From Sacculina carcini (lineage: Eukaryota > Arthropoda > Thecostraca > Sacculinidae): DNA of 64,000 nt. The notes under the pieces were generated by a model. The model was not told the origin of the DNA, did not search any database, and was given only the letters and a program-made list of their open reading frames with translations. Below, in pieces: positions 20,420-30,962 of the stretch (positions are counted from its first letter, which is position 1; every line of letters starts with the position of its first letter). The DNA is taken from the NCBI GenBank assembly GCA_916048095.2, contig OU696581.1, positions 4,306,445 to 4,370,444 of the forward strand. The letters are read 5' to 3'. The translations under genes were made by a program, and so were the position numbers.

Positions 20420-21514
20420 GTATCCTAAGAAAAAATTAGGTGGTATATGAACGAAACATTCAGTAGCAAAAGACAAGTGCATATTGACATATAGAGAGTT
20501 CAAATCAGCGTTACGATAATCCGAGAAACTAATAAGTTTGGGAGATTTGTAAGTGATAGAGAGGCGGGCAGAAAATTCAACTAGTGAGTGATCAGAAATG
20601 AAGGAATCAATAGGAAAAACAGTGATATCTCTAATAAGAATAATAGAATCGGAGAAAGAAAGAAGGAGATCAAGTGTGTGACCGTAAACATGAGTAGGGC
20701 AGCATATATGATTACAAAGACCTAATGAATCGATAAATTGTAAAAACATAGAAGAACCAGACTTGAGATGGGGCGCGTCAACCCAAAGGTTGAAGTCACC
20801 ACAAATAACTCTTCTAGAAGAGAAAATTGGAAGAAGTGTGTCTATAAGAGAAGAAAACTCATCAAGAATAATTGAGGAAGAGAAAGAATTAAGACGATAA
20901 ATGTTGACAATACATACAGGCAGAGTAGTTTTACCTATTACTTTACAACATATGTATTCAAATGACTTAATAGGAATTCATACACTACATAGATAGGCAT
21001 TAATGATGTTAGAATTATAGACAAAAGAAACACCACCTCCAGAGCATTTAGTAGGATTAGAGACATTCATAGGGCGACAAATATGAAAAGCTGAGTAGCC
21101 AGCAGGAAAAGAGCTGTCAAAGGAAGATATTTCAGCAGAAGAGAGCCATAATTCAATAACCAGAAAAATATCATACTTAGGAAGGATGTACGCAAAAAGT
21201 GATATTTTAGACCTGATAGACCTGAAATTCAAGAAAGCACATTTTAATAAACCAATTGCATTATTTGATTTAGACCGAGAAATAATAGAAAATGAATCAG
21301 AGAGAGAAGAAAGACACCTATCAGCGGATGAAGTGCTGATTGAAGGAAGCAGAACTGAAGATCCATCATCTTTTTCCGAAGTCGACTGCACAGATGCACA
21401 GCACTGCTGAGCACAATCAGTCAGACCGGAGGTCACATGACGAGATTGAGAATGAGAAATAGGCTCTTTGACGCTGGAGGTGGACGAGGCTGGATCTGGC
21501 TGGTCAAAATTCAC
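20420..21514 (-). pseudogene. LINE-B ORF2 part 1: APE-type endonuclease
   Basis: Frame 21514-20978 carries CAFLNFRSIRSKISLFAYIL (endonuclease start; asparagine motif) and LVIELWLSS. The frame then shifts, and 20749-20420 carries the distal part: FLQFIDSLGL, HTLDLLLSFSD and SDHSLVEFSARL (the catalytic SDH). An open frame continues past 20420 only because it enters the TRIM LTR. Confidence 0.75.
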
Positions 21515-21516
21515 GT

Positions 21517-22844
21517 CTAGTTTCCCGGACGGCAGTCATCGCTGGTCTTGGTGCGGTATATATCTCGAGTTCTCGCCAAGATCAAGCAGGGACACGAGGG
21601 GTCAAACGAAGAGTGGCTGGCGTTGCTACGACCAGCTCGCGAACAGTTGGCGTATTTGCTGGTAACTTTCAGAGAACAAGATTTAGTGGCGTGCTTGTCT
21701 GCACACCAGCCACAGGTGTTCTCTCGGGCCTGGCACTTGACAGCCATGTGACCGTGACGCTGGCACCTGGCACAGCGAGTGCCCTAGTAACGGTCGTGCA
21801 CCACGCACCGTCGGTCACCCAGGCAGAGATATCCTGACTTCATCACGATGTCACGGATGGCAGGAGAGACGGCGGCAACAACTGTCTTTGAGTGGCTTGC
21901 AGACTTCTTTGAGAAAAGCACCTTGAAGTCAGAAGAGTGCTTGATTGTCGTCTTGACTCCATCATTTATGCGGCACACACAGTCGGGGATGTCCTCGTCA
22001 GAGATGTCAGAGCTGACCGATGTAATGGTCAGTTTAGGCATAATCTTGCCACGACAGGAGGCATTGAGCTGTATGTCGCTCTTCATCGCCAACATTGCAC
22101 AGTCTGCAGATTTTGAGTCTGGAAGACTGATTTTGACAGCACCACGCTTGGTTTTTGTCATCTTGACCACTGGCACAGATTTCAGCGCCTCTGACACACG
22201 CTTCTTGTCCACTGAAGCTTGGTCATGCGAGTGCACAATGATCTCTCGTGACACCGCCTGCGCGTATGAACGCGGATGTTGAACAGGCGTTGGCGGAGTT
22301 GGCAGGAGTGGCGGAGTCGGCATCAGTGTCGGGGTCGGCATCAGTGGCGGAATCGGCATCAGTGGCGAAGTTGACATCAGCGGAGGCTTGGGGCAAGTCA
22401 TCCGTTGTAGCTGAGCCTTGATTTCGCTGACAGTCTTAGTCAGCTTCACCAGAGATTGGCTCTCAGTCGGTGATGATTGGGTCATGTCCACCATGTTTTT
22501 TTTTGTCGGCGGTTGTTATGCCGACAAGGCTGTCCAGCCACTCCTCCATTTCTGTTGCAGTCACGAGCGAGAGTGCAACTTTCACACGTGAAGGAAGCCC
22601 TGTTGGTGAAGAAATTCATGGCCATATACTTGGGCATACGGCTGCATCTCACATGCACATGTTTTTTGCATTGTGAACAAAACAACGCACAGGCAGTCAC
22701 GGCCATTTTGCACGTGGTACAAATTGAGCCGTCAGGAGAAGAAGCAACGCGGGACGGTTGAAGCCCGGCAGGCTTGGTGATCGCGGCCATGACGGGCACG
22801 ATAAGATCACAAGCACACGATCTCACACACAGACACACACGCAC
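21517..22844 (-). pseudogene. LINE-B ORF1: PHD-like finger, proline repeats, zinc knuckles
   Basis: The first part (frame from 22844; plausible start MAAITKPAGLQ at about 22790) has a PHD-like cysteine pattern: CTTC, CSQCKKHVHVRC, CESC. After a shift near 22490 the second part (22494-21784) has a proline-rich repeat (PLMPTP units, about residues 38-65) and then an RRM-like C-terminal region typical of ORF1. After another shift the knuckle region CARCQRHGHMAVKC and CGWCADKHATKSC follows near 21780-21680. This combination resembles ORF1 proteins of CR1/L2/Jockey-group elements. Binding of element RNA is inferred. Confidence 0.7.
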
Positions 22845-23060
22845 TCACAGACACACGCGCACACAGACACACGGCCCGCACACGCACACACGCAGGCAGA
22901 CGCGCACACAAACACACGATCTCACACACAGACACACGCGCACACATACACACACACAGGCACACGCGCACACAAACGCACAGATCGAGCACTGAGGGGC
23001 CGTCCCCAACAAGGGGGACGTGCCAGGCACACACACACACACACACACACACACGGAGGG
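22820..23060. repeat. CA/CG/CAGA compound microsatellite
   Basis: Imperfect CACACAGACACACGCGCACA-type repeats interrupted by about 50 unique bases near 22985-23030, then a pure (CA)n. Frames through it are artefacts. Confidence 0.9.
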
Positions 23061-23198
23061 TCGGACCAGGCACATAATTCAGCACCTAGCCGCGAAAACC
23101 TCAACCACTATCAGCAGCACAAATCACCACGAAAACGCAAATAGCCGGAGCGACACAAAAACACATCCGCACAGGACAAGCTCTCAAACAAGAGTGAA

Positions 23199-23237
<39 letters not shown>

Positions 23238-23370
23238 CATGTTAATCGTTGCAGTAAATTTGGGAGCGGTCTAGTTGAATCAGTGACTAAGATACTGACC
23301 TTATTAGGAATACAGTTACCAGGGTGTCGCGCGCACCGAACAAACTGCTTACATTAGTGACACGTCAGCG
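23061..23370. other. Spacer with (CA)n(TA)n microsatellite, upstream of PolB
   Basis: Contains a (CA)n(TA)n tract at about 23198-23238. No gene is recognisable. The last 80 bases are GC-rich and precede a TATA box, so this is probably the 5' flank of the PolB gene. Confidence 0.6.
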
Positions 23371-23374
23371 CGCG

Positions 23375-23382
23375 TATATAAA
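23375..23382 (+). promoter_or_regulatory. TATA box of the Polinton-type PolB gene
   Basis: TATATAAA at 23375-23382, 60 bases before the ATG at 23443. An initiator-like CTCATTCAC lies about 25-30 bases downstream. Position and sequence fit a core RNA polymerase II promoter. Confidence 0.55.
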
Positions 23383-23809
23383 CTGCGGTTCCCTTGAGCA
23401 CAACTCATTCACTCGTTATTCACGTTATTCATCTTATCAACTATGGCAGGAAAGAGACAGTTGGAGGTTGAAGAAGTAGTAGCGAAAAATTAAGGATATA
23501 TACAGTATATACTGTGGTAGGGAATGTAAGTGTAGGACTTCAAAAAATTAGTGAATATTATAGCCGTAGATATAAGACCAATGTAAAAGCCTTCATCATT
23601 CATCTGGACTTCACACGACCCGACGACATCCGACAATGCATCCGCTCGATCGAAACTACAATGGACACCCTCATCAACACCATCAAGGAGGGTGTGCATC
23701 CGTCGGACCTAGTAGGCGTCACTTTGTCGAACGCTACCTTCAAGCATGACGCCTACGTGGTACCCCGACCAGCCAAATATTTCACAGCGTCACTCGTCTT
23801 GGCACAGAG

Positions 23810-23901
23810 GTTAGCAAGATTGCATATTGATTTGAATATATGTTAAGCTTGACTCGCTTGACTACATCAAGTGTTTAAAAATTATTTATGCTGTATTACA
23901 G
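23810..23901 (+). other. Intron 1 of the PolB gene
   Basis: Donor GTTAGC at 23810, acceptor TTACAG ending at 23901; 92 bp. Removing it rejoins an AGA codon and the conserved LAQ-R-LEK reading across the junction. Confidence 0.65.
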
Positions 23902-24348
23902 ACTTGAAAAAATTGCGCAGTCCAACGCGTCGTTTGTCACCGACAATTCCAGTCTCGTGCTCAAGGTGACGCATATTGCCAGACGTCCACCGCACGACAT
24001 CCCGGACGACGAAATGGAGGGCTCGGCGCGGCTCAAGAACACCGGAGATTTCGCCACGTGGTTCTCCCGGAAGAACTGTTTCTGAACTTTGAACTTTGAA
24101 CTCTCTGAACTGTATTAGAACTGCACACAGTGTTTGCCCCGGGCACTGGTTGCTACCAGGTACATTGCGGAGAACCACGCCGCGTCGAGCGCCTTCCGAA
24201 AGCGTGTGCAACGTCTGGCAAGGATCCCCGCAAGTTTCATGTCTGAGGCCAGGGAATTGTGTGAACATTCCGGGGTGGACTTTTCCCTGCCCAGCATGGG
24301 CTTGCGGGAGCTCCAAAAGTTGGTGGCTGGCTGGTCGGAGTACAGGGC

Positions 24349-25223
24349 TGTAACAATGTATATATTTCATGCGGTGTTGCATATAACTTGTATTCTTATA
24401 TCTTTATTTAGTAATCGTTGATTGTTTTGTGCATTGTGTATTGTATGTTGTGCATTGAAAGTGACATAGGATAGAGGTTAGGACAGGAAGTGAAGCGTAA
24501 ACACATGCATCACTGTCAACACAGTAGGTTAGAATACAGAACACAGCATTGGTTGCACACACGTAGACACACACACATACACTGTAAGACATTAAGAGAA
24601 AACCAGAGAAGCACGGGCACACGCATATATCACTCACACCAGTGTGTAAACCTATGTGCGTGTTGCATTGTGGTGACCTTGCGGTCCGTAAATAATGAGG
24701 TCGTGCACAAATAGGAGATAGAGAATGAAGTAGGCGGCGCTAGCTAGCACTATATAAGCACAGTGTTTTTACCATTCAGGGATATAGAGATAGAAGAGAA
24801 GCGGCAGTCGGGATATAGAGATAGAAGAGCAGCGGCAGTATGGAGATAGGAATAGAAGAGCAGCGGCAGTAGGGATATGGAATAGATAGATAGAAGCGGC
24901 AGCGGGAGGAGATAGATTGAGTAGAAGCAGCAGTAGAGGAGATTCAGTAGAGAAGTGGAGAGGTTCAGAGGGAGAATGGAACGGAACAGAGTATAGCAAC
25001 ACCAGAGGATAGAACGGGAGACCAGATAGGATAGAAAACTGGATATAACGTTAGGACACAAATATTTAGGAACAGCAACATTAGTTATAATATCACGACG
25101 AAATACATTGTTTCAACAAAACAACTGTTTGGAATCGGACATCAAGCGTTATCGCGGCGCACAACGTTAAGAGGCCTGCTCCATTAGAACTATCATCCCA
25201 CTTCTGACACCAAAAATGTTACA
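24349..25223 (+). repeat. BEL-like 5' LTR
   Basis: 875 bp. Contains a purine-rich repeat zone (gaagagcagcggcagt units, about 24785-24870) transcribed from a CACTATATAAGC TATA-type promoter at about 24748. The last 30 bases differ from the other LTR and hold an 18-nt tRNA-Leu 3' end. Confidence 0.8.
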
Positions 25224-26963
25224 TTTGGTGCAACGTGATCCGTATCCAAGGAGGTAGATAATTTTGAAAAGAAAACATACATCTTCAACAGCGTGAATAC
25301 ATCTTCAACAGCGCCCGAAATGTATTACATCTGCTTCTGTGACTTCTGGACCTGTTACATCTGGTGCTCAAGAAAGACATCAGCAACGCATTCATCATCA
25401 TTGGTGCTTCAGTATTATTTGTAAGGTACGTGGTTAATCACTGCTTTCCTATAAAATTTTGCATTTCCTTTTTCCTTAAATCAGAAATCAGAGCCATATT
25501 TAGAGTAAAACTAAATGTCTATGATTAAAATGAGCGATACAGTAATGTCAGACGATCTGCACGTCCACGCCATGAATATAAACAACATAATAGTCGCATA
25601 TATCAACAAGCAGTCGATCATTAGGCAAAGTGTAGCCCAAAAAGACGACGATAATCAATAAGACAAGGAAGATTTGGATAGTACGTCATCATCAGAACGA
25701 CTAACACGACCTCAAACATAGCATGTAGGAGTAAATATAGTTGAAGCTAATAAGCAGCGAAATGTACGTCGAGTAAACGAATCGAAGTAATCACAATTGC
25801 ATTAATGACGAGCCAAAGCAAACAAAACAGAAAATATAGTGAAGTTTTGACCGGAAACGTAAAACAAGCCTTAGCGGGGAAGACTACCAGCATAACAAAC
25901 CGACTGACTGATAGACTGACTAATTGACCGGAAGAGGAGGTGAAGGTATATGCCGTAATTCTCATACACTGGTGAGAACAGAAATGAAGGCAGAACGAAG
26001 TAAATGGTTTTCGCATATGGCCGCGAAAATACCGAAGTTAAGTTGGGGCATTTGATATGCAACTTAACGGACAAGAGATATTGAATGATATATCTGGTAA
26101 CAAGGACAGATATAACAAAGCATACAAGGAGAGTATGTATCGACATGCATAGATTGATGCATTGGAACGTGAGGGCACGATACGCCACTAGGTGACTGAT
26201 GACTATATGACTAGATGACTGAAAGTATGAACCGCTACTATGAAGGCCTTGAAACGTCCGTGTATAAGACATTACTAAACTGTAGACAAGACACCACTAG
26301 ATAATTGAATGGCAATGATAGAACGGCGAGAGAATAAAATTACGGTAAAATACAGAAGACGAAATAGAGAGAAGAATTACGAAACAAGATTTATGTGAAA
26401 AATAATACATAGCTCTGCGAATACTGTTCCTATTCCGAACTAATCTTATTAATCCCACGGAATCCTATTCCTTTTCTTGATACCACGCTGATACACGACA
26501 CTGAACAGCAAGGAAAAATCGACGGATTGTCCAGAACTATAAGAACATCAACGATCGACGCAGTAAAGTTGCTCATTACCGTTGGGGGAATGACATTAGA
26601 AGATGTACATGGTGCTCTACAATGTGAACAAGGAACTACCGTCAGCATTCATGCGTGACACCGGCCAAGCCAAACTCCGAAGTGACAAAAGCTGACAACA
26701 GTATCCTGATTACGTATATCTGCGCGATGACATCTGTGAACAACATCAGCCGAAATCATCCACCATGTACGAGGTACCAAGAAGCCAAGTATTCATCGGA
26801 ACGCATGCAAATAAACAACAATCGCGGGGCTCAATTGTACAAATACTCGTCAGCTGAAGATCATCACACGTCTTCAATGAAAGCCCACTTCTGACCACAC
26901 AATAACATGGCCGTGTATAAGCTCTAGTGGCTCGCATTCGCTCGATTGACCTCGCAGTTGTGG
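25224..26963. other. Interior of the BEL-like element, non-coding
   Basis: Contains the primer-site-like segment at 25224-25241 and a weak purine-rich run (GCAGTTGTGG) before 26964. I find no zinc knuckle, protease, RT or integrase motif in any frame. Confidence 0.6.
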
Positions 26964-27837
26964 TGTAACAATGTTTATATTTCATGCGGTGTTGTATATA
27001 ACTTGTATTCTTATATCTTTATTTAGTAATCGTTGATTGTTTTGTGCATTGTGTATTGTATGTTGTGCATTGAAAGTGACATAGGATAGAGGTTAGGACA
27101 GGAAGTGAAGCATAAACACATGCATCACTGTCAACACAGTAGGTTAGAATACAGAACACAGCATTGGTTGCACACACGTAGACACACACACATACACTGT
27201 AAGACATTAAGAGAAAACCAGAGAAGCACGGGCACACGCATATATCACTCACACCAGTGTGTAAGACTATGTGCGTGTTGCATTGTGGTGACCTTGCGTT
27301 TCGTAAATAATGAGGTCGTGCACAAATAGGAGATAGAGAATGAAGTAGGCGGCGCTAGCTAGCACTATATAAGCACAGTGTTTTCACCATTCAGGGATAT
27401 AGAGATAGAAGAGCAGCGGCAGTCGGGATATAGAGATTGAAGAGCAGCGGCAGTATGGAGATAGGAATAGAAGAGCAGCGGCAGTAGGGATATGGAATAG
27501 ATAGATAGAAGCGGCAGCGGGAGGAGATAGATTGAGTAGAAGCAGCAGTAGAGGAGATTCAGTAGAGAAGTGGAGAGGTTCAGAGGGAGAATGGAACGGA
27601 ACAGAGTATAGCAACACCAGAGGATAGAACGGGAGACCAGAAAGGATAGAAAACTGGATATAACGTTAGGACACAAATATTTAGGAACAGCAACATTAGT
27701 TATAATATCACGACGAAATACATTGTTTCAACAAAACAACTGTTTGGAATCGGACATCAAGCGGTATCGCGGCGCACAACGATAAGAGGCCTGCTCCACT
27801 TGAACTATCACGACTGAAGATAAACAACAATGTTACA
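26964..27837 (+). repeat. BEL-like 3' LTR
   Basis: 874 bp, very similar to 24349-25195 over the first 847 bases; the end is CGACTGAAGATAAACAAC then AATGTTACA. Confidence 0.8.
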
Positions 27838-27889
27838 AGGGTCAACGTCTACTCGGCGGATCATTTTGGGCGACTCGGCGCAACCTTCG

Positions 27890-27976
27890 GTGAGTAATTA
27901 AATTAAAAAATATAAATATTCCGTTTATCCGATAGCGTTAATTATTTGCATTAATTCGCATGTGTGTGTGTTTCAG
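27890..27976 (+). other. Intron 2 of the PolB gene
   Basis: Donor GTGAGTAAT at 27890, acceptor GTGTTTCAG ending at 27976; 87 bp, AT-rich. The exons join inside a glycine codon and continue in frame from ATF to GTGHHPLYLYH, as expected for the PolB family. Confidence 0.7.
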
Positions 27977-28510
27977 GCACAGGACATCATCCTCTATATT
28001 TGTATCATCACCATCACCGTTTCGACGCCATCACCAAGATCACGGCATTCCACGACACGAAATATTTCTGCGAGAAATGCCAAACACGCTACACACGTCG
28101 TGGAGATCATACCTGTGCCGGAGGCTGCAAAGACTGCGGAACGCCTCATCGATGCCAGCGGGAAGGTGCGTTATCCCATTGTCCCGAATGTAGTTTATAT
28201 TTCATTTCGAGCTCCTGTCTCGCGGCTCACAAACAATCACGCTGTAAGGTGCGGCTCGGGTGTCCCAGATGTGGTGATGTGCTTTACAAATCGTATAACA
28301 AAACTTGTCATGTCTGTGGCCCCATATGCCCTTACTGTCGTGAACGAGTCACGTACCATGAGCTCATAGGTGCGGAAAACGTCCATCGTTGCTTTCTCCA
28401 GCCTTCGCATCCTTCTTCTGTCAACAAAAAACAAATATATATCTTTTACGACTTTGAGTGTATGATTGACACCAACACCAACCTTCACATTCCTAATCAT
28501 TGTGTCGCAC

Positions 28511-28866
28511 ACGTATGTTGTGAGTCTTGCTTTGACCGCATTGACCGGCCATGCACTGACTGTGGGACAGAGCAGCACGAACATGTGTTATCTGGCCCGA
28601 CGACAAGGCAAGACTTTGGTCAGTGGCTTTTCACGTTCAAGGACGCGAAAGCCATTGCCCATTATGCCCAAGGTTATGACAACATATGACGTATGTTGTG
28701 AGTCCTGCTTTGACCGCATTGACCGGCCATGCACTGACTGTGGGACAGAGCAGCACGAACATGTGTTATCTGGCCCGACGACAAGGCAAGACTTTGGTCA
28801 GTGGCTTTTCACGTTCAAGGACGCGAAAGCCATTGCCCATTATGCCCAAGGTTATGACAACAACAT
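28511..28866 (+). repeat. 178-bp tandem duplication within the PolB exonuclease region
   Basis: 28511-28688 and 28689-28866 are direct copies with one visible mismatch (CTTGC versus CCTGC). 178 is not a multiple of three, so the second copy shifts the frame and an Exo II block appears twice. Confidence 0.9.
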
Positions 28867-29185
28867 TGTTGCCAATTACGCGTTGAGCCAAGGTGTGGTG
28901 CCAGACCTGATCATGAACGGCAAATAAATCCTTTCTATGAAATTCAGAAATTCCAAACTCCGTTTCATTTATTCCTTCTGTTTCCTTCCTATACCTCTTG
29001 CGAAATTTTCCAAACCTTCAACATTCCTGTCCGTAAAGGTTTTTTCCCTCACTTCCTCGACACTACGGACAATCAAAATTATGTGGGTCCTTTTCCTTCA
29101 GCCGATATGTTCGACCCGAGTCGCATGTCCACCGAACATCACGAAATGACTAGATTTTAAGATAATTACAGTGGGAGGGGAAAAA

Positions 29186-29472
29186 ATAATAGGTTTGTTT
29201 CCAGCAAACGCAGGGTCCTTCCCGATTATCGTACCTTCCCGTACGGCTTCACCGACTGACCGACCGACTGACCGACATCATCATCATCATCGTTATTTAT
29301 TGCTATTTATTTGTTGTGTTACCAGTGTTAGTTGTGCTAGGTGTGTTAGTTGTGCTAGATGTATTGGCTTTTAATATAAAAGTGTTAGCTGTGTTAGTGT
29401 GTTAGCTGTGTTAGTGTGTTAGCTGTGTTAGTGTGTTAGTTTTGCTAGCGTGCTAGCTGTGTTAGTGTGTTA
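29186..29472. repeat. GTTAG-type minisatellite upstream of the Helitron
   Basis: From about 29310 the sequence is built from 'gtgttagctgtgttagt' units (about 16-18 bp). It is preceded by (ACCG/ACTG) and (CATCAT) simple runs. No gene is seen. Confidence 0.75.
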
Positions 29473-29619
29473 TCTATATATATAAAAGAGATCCTCTGTG
29501 TGTGTATGTCTGTGTGTGTGTATGTCTGTCTGTCTGTCCCCCCTTCTTGGTCCTTTTTTTATCAGCTGCTACTCGGCCATCACTCGGCGTACCCACTAAA
29601 AATGATACCATCATGTTGG

Positions 29620-30955
29620 AAATTTTCTTGTCTACACTGTAAGCTAAATGTTTAATTTTAAAAATAAAACCAAAAAAAGTTATAGCGGTGAAAAGACAAA
29701 ATGAACCCTGAAAAATGCGATAATTTTGGTCAATTTTCTGCAGACTACTCCTCCTAAACCAGCAATGTTACAACTATACAACGTATACCACCGTGTAGAA
29801 AATTTTTTGTTCTACTCAACAAATTGTAATTTATACCCAAAAATTTAATATAAAATATGTAAAATGGAAAAAAATTAAATCTACATTCAAAATTTTATTT
29901 CAACTCCACGCGTCCGATTTTCTATACTTTTTTCTCTATTTCTCAAAAACTAATTATCACACATCTAAATAAATAATACCATCATGCTGGGAATTTGGTT
30001 TTCTACAACACGGTATAATTTTAATTTTCCAAAATGTATTAAAAAAAAGTTACGGCGGTGTGAAGTCAAGATGACAAAGTCAAAAAGGCAAAATTAGCAC
30101 ACAAAAACGTGAATATTTTGGTCAATATTCCGCTATCTATTCCTCATAAACCAGCAATGGTACAGCTATAAAAATTATACTATTGTGTAGATAATTTTAT
30201 GTTCTACAAGAAAAGTTATAATTTATACCCACAAGTGATACAAAAAACGTGTAAAATGGGCAAAATTCTCAAATACATCCAAAATTACACTTGAACACCG
30301 GGTGACTAAAATTTATTCATTTTCTACCTATTTCTCAGGAACTGTTTGTCACACATTAAAATAAATTATACCATCGTGCTAGAAATTTTGTTTTATACAA
30401 TACGGTATAATTTTTAATTTTCCAAAGTTTATCTGAAGGAAGTTACGGCGGTGTAAAGTCAAAATGTCATGTTGCCAATGTGACATCTATTATGCGCACT
30501 TGCGATTACACATGAATATACACTGATATAATTTCACTGAAATCCAATCACAATTTACGCACTTGTCATTACACAGGAATATACTACTGTGTAGAGAATT
30601 TTGTGTTCTACATGATAAGCTATAATTTATACCCACAAATGATACACAAAACGTGTAAAATTGGCAAAATTATCAAATACATCCAAAATTACACTTGAAC
30701 ACCGGGCGACTAAAATTTATTTATTGTTCTACTATTTCTAAGTAACTATTTGTTATACATAAAAATAAATTATACATCGTGCTAGAAATCTTGTTTTCTA
30801 CAATACGGTATGATTTGTAATTTTGCAAAGTGTATCTGAAGGAAGTTACGGCGGTGTAAAGTCAAAAGGACATATTGCCAATTTGACAGCTATTATGCGC
30901 ACTTGCGATTACACAGGAATATACTACTGTGTAGAAAATGTTGTGTTCTACAAGT
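29620..30955. repeat. Diverged tandem array, unit about 375-405 bp, four copies
   Basis: The landmark 'agttacggcggtgtaaagtc' recurs near 29680, 30055, 30443 and 30849. Other landmarks (TGTGTAGA.AATTTT, CAAATACATCCAAAATTACA, AAATTATACCATCGTGCTAG) recur at the same spacing. AT-rich, no open frame. It abuts the truncated gypsy-2 at about 30956. Confidence 0.8.
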
Positions 30956-30962
30956 GTTGTCT

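Larger units (their letters stand above)
15391..22844 (-). mobile_element. LINE-B, L2-like non-LTR retrotransposon interrupted by three insertions
   Basis: Read on the minus strand: ORF1 (22844-21517), ORF2 endonuclease (21514-20420), RT (19167-18546 and 17660-16979), RT C-terminus and 3' UTR. It ends with AAAGCGCGATATAAATGTC and a (TAATG)n tail at 15391-15415, the type of hairpin plus simple-repeat tail of L2-clade elements. It is interrupted by the TRIM (19168-20419), LINE-C (17661-18545) and a SINE (15666-16001). The parts line up in order and strand, supporting one element. Many frameshifts: it is dead. Confidence 0.8.
24349..27837 (+). mobile_element. Non-autonomous BEL-like LTR element inserted in PolB
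   Basis: Two long LTRs, 24349-25223 and 26964-27837, starting TGTAACAATG and ending ATGTTACA, nearly identical except for their last 30 bases. Host PolB codons flank it: the sequence reads TAC-AGGG on the left and AGGG-TCAAC on the right, so AGGG (possibly five bases with one mutation) is duplicated. Removing the element restores Y-R-V-N-V-Y. After the 5' LTR, TTTGGTGCAACGTGATCC looks like a primer-binding site of the BEL type. The 1.7-kb interior (25224-26963) has no gag/pol motif or frame longer than about 130 codons, so it depends on another element. Assignment to BEL is tentative. Confidence 0.75.
23443..29185 (+). pseudogene. polB: Protein-primed type-B DNA polymerase (PolB) N-terminal part of a Polinton-like element, disrupted
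   Basis: Starts at the ATG at 23443. A one-base shift lies near 23490. Recognisable Polinton PolB blocks follow: VGLQKISEYYSRRYKTNV; VLAQ...LEKIAQSNASFV across intron 1; CLPRALVATRYIAE (about 24133); GLRELQKL...; VNVYSADHF (27842); YLYHHHHRFDAI (about 28000); a cysteine-rich region with repeated CxxC pairs (28060-28350); YIFYDFEC (Exo I, about 28438); FTFKDAKAIAHYAQGYD (Exo II). After 28930 the frame shifts again, with FLPIPL and 'NQNYVGPFPS'-type Exo/early-palm blocks up to about 29165. The polymerase palm motifs are absent. It is disrupted by a BEL-like LTR element, a 178-bp internal duplication and several shifts. Genome replication is the family role. Confidence 0.8.

Noticed and set aside
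29280-29300. CRISPR-like or regulatory array in CAT/GTTAG repeats
   Set aside because: Simple minisatellite in eukaryotic DNA with no spacer structure.
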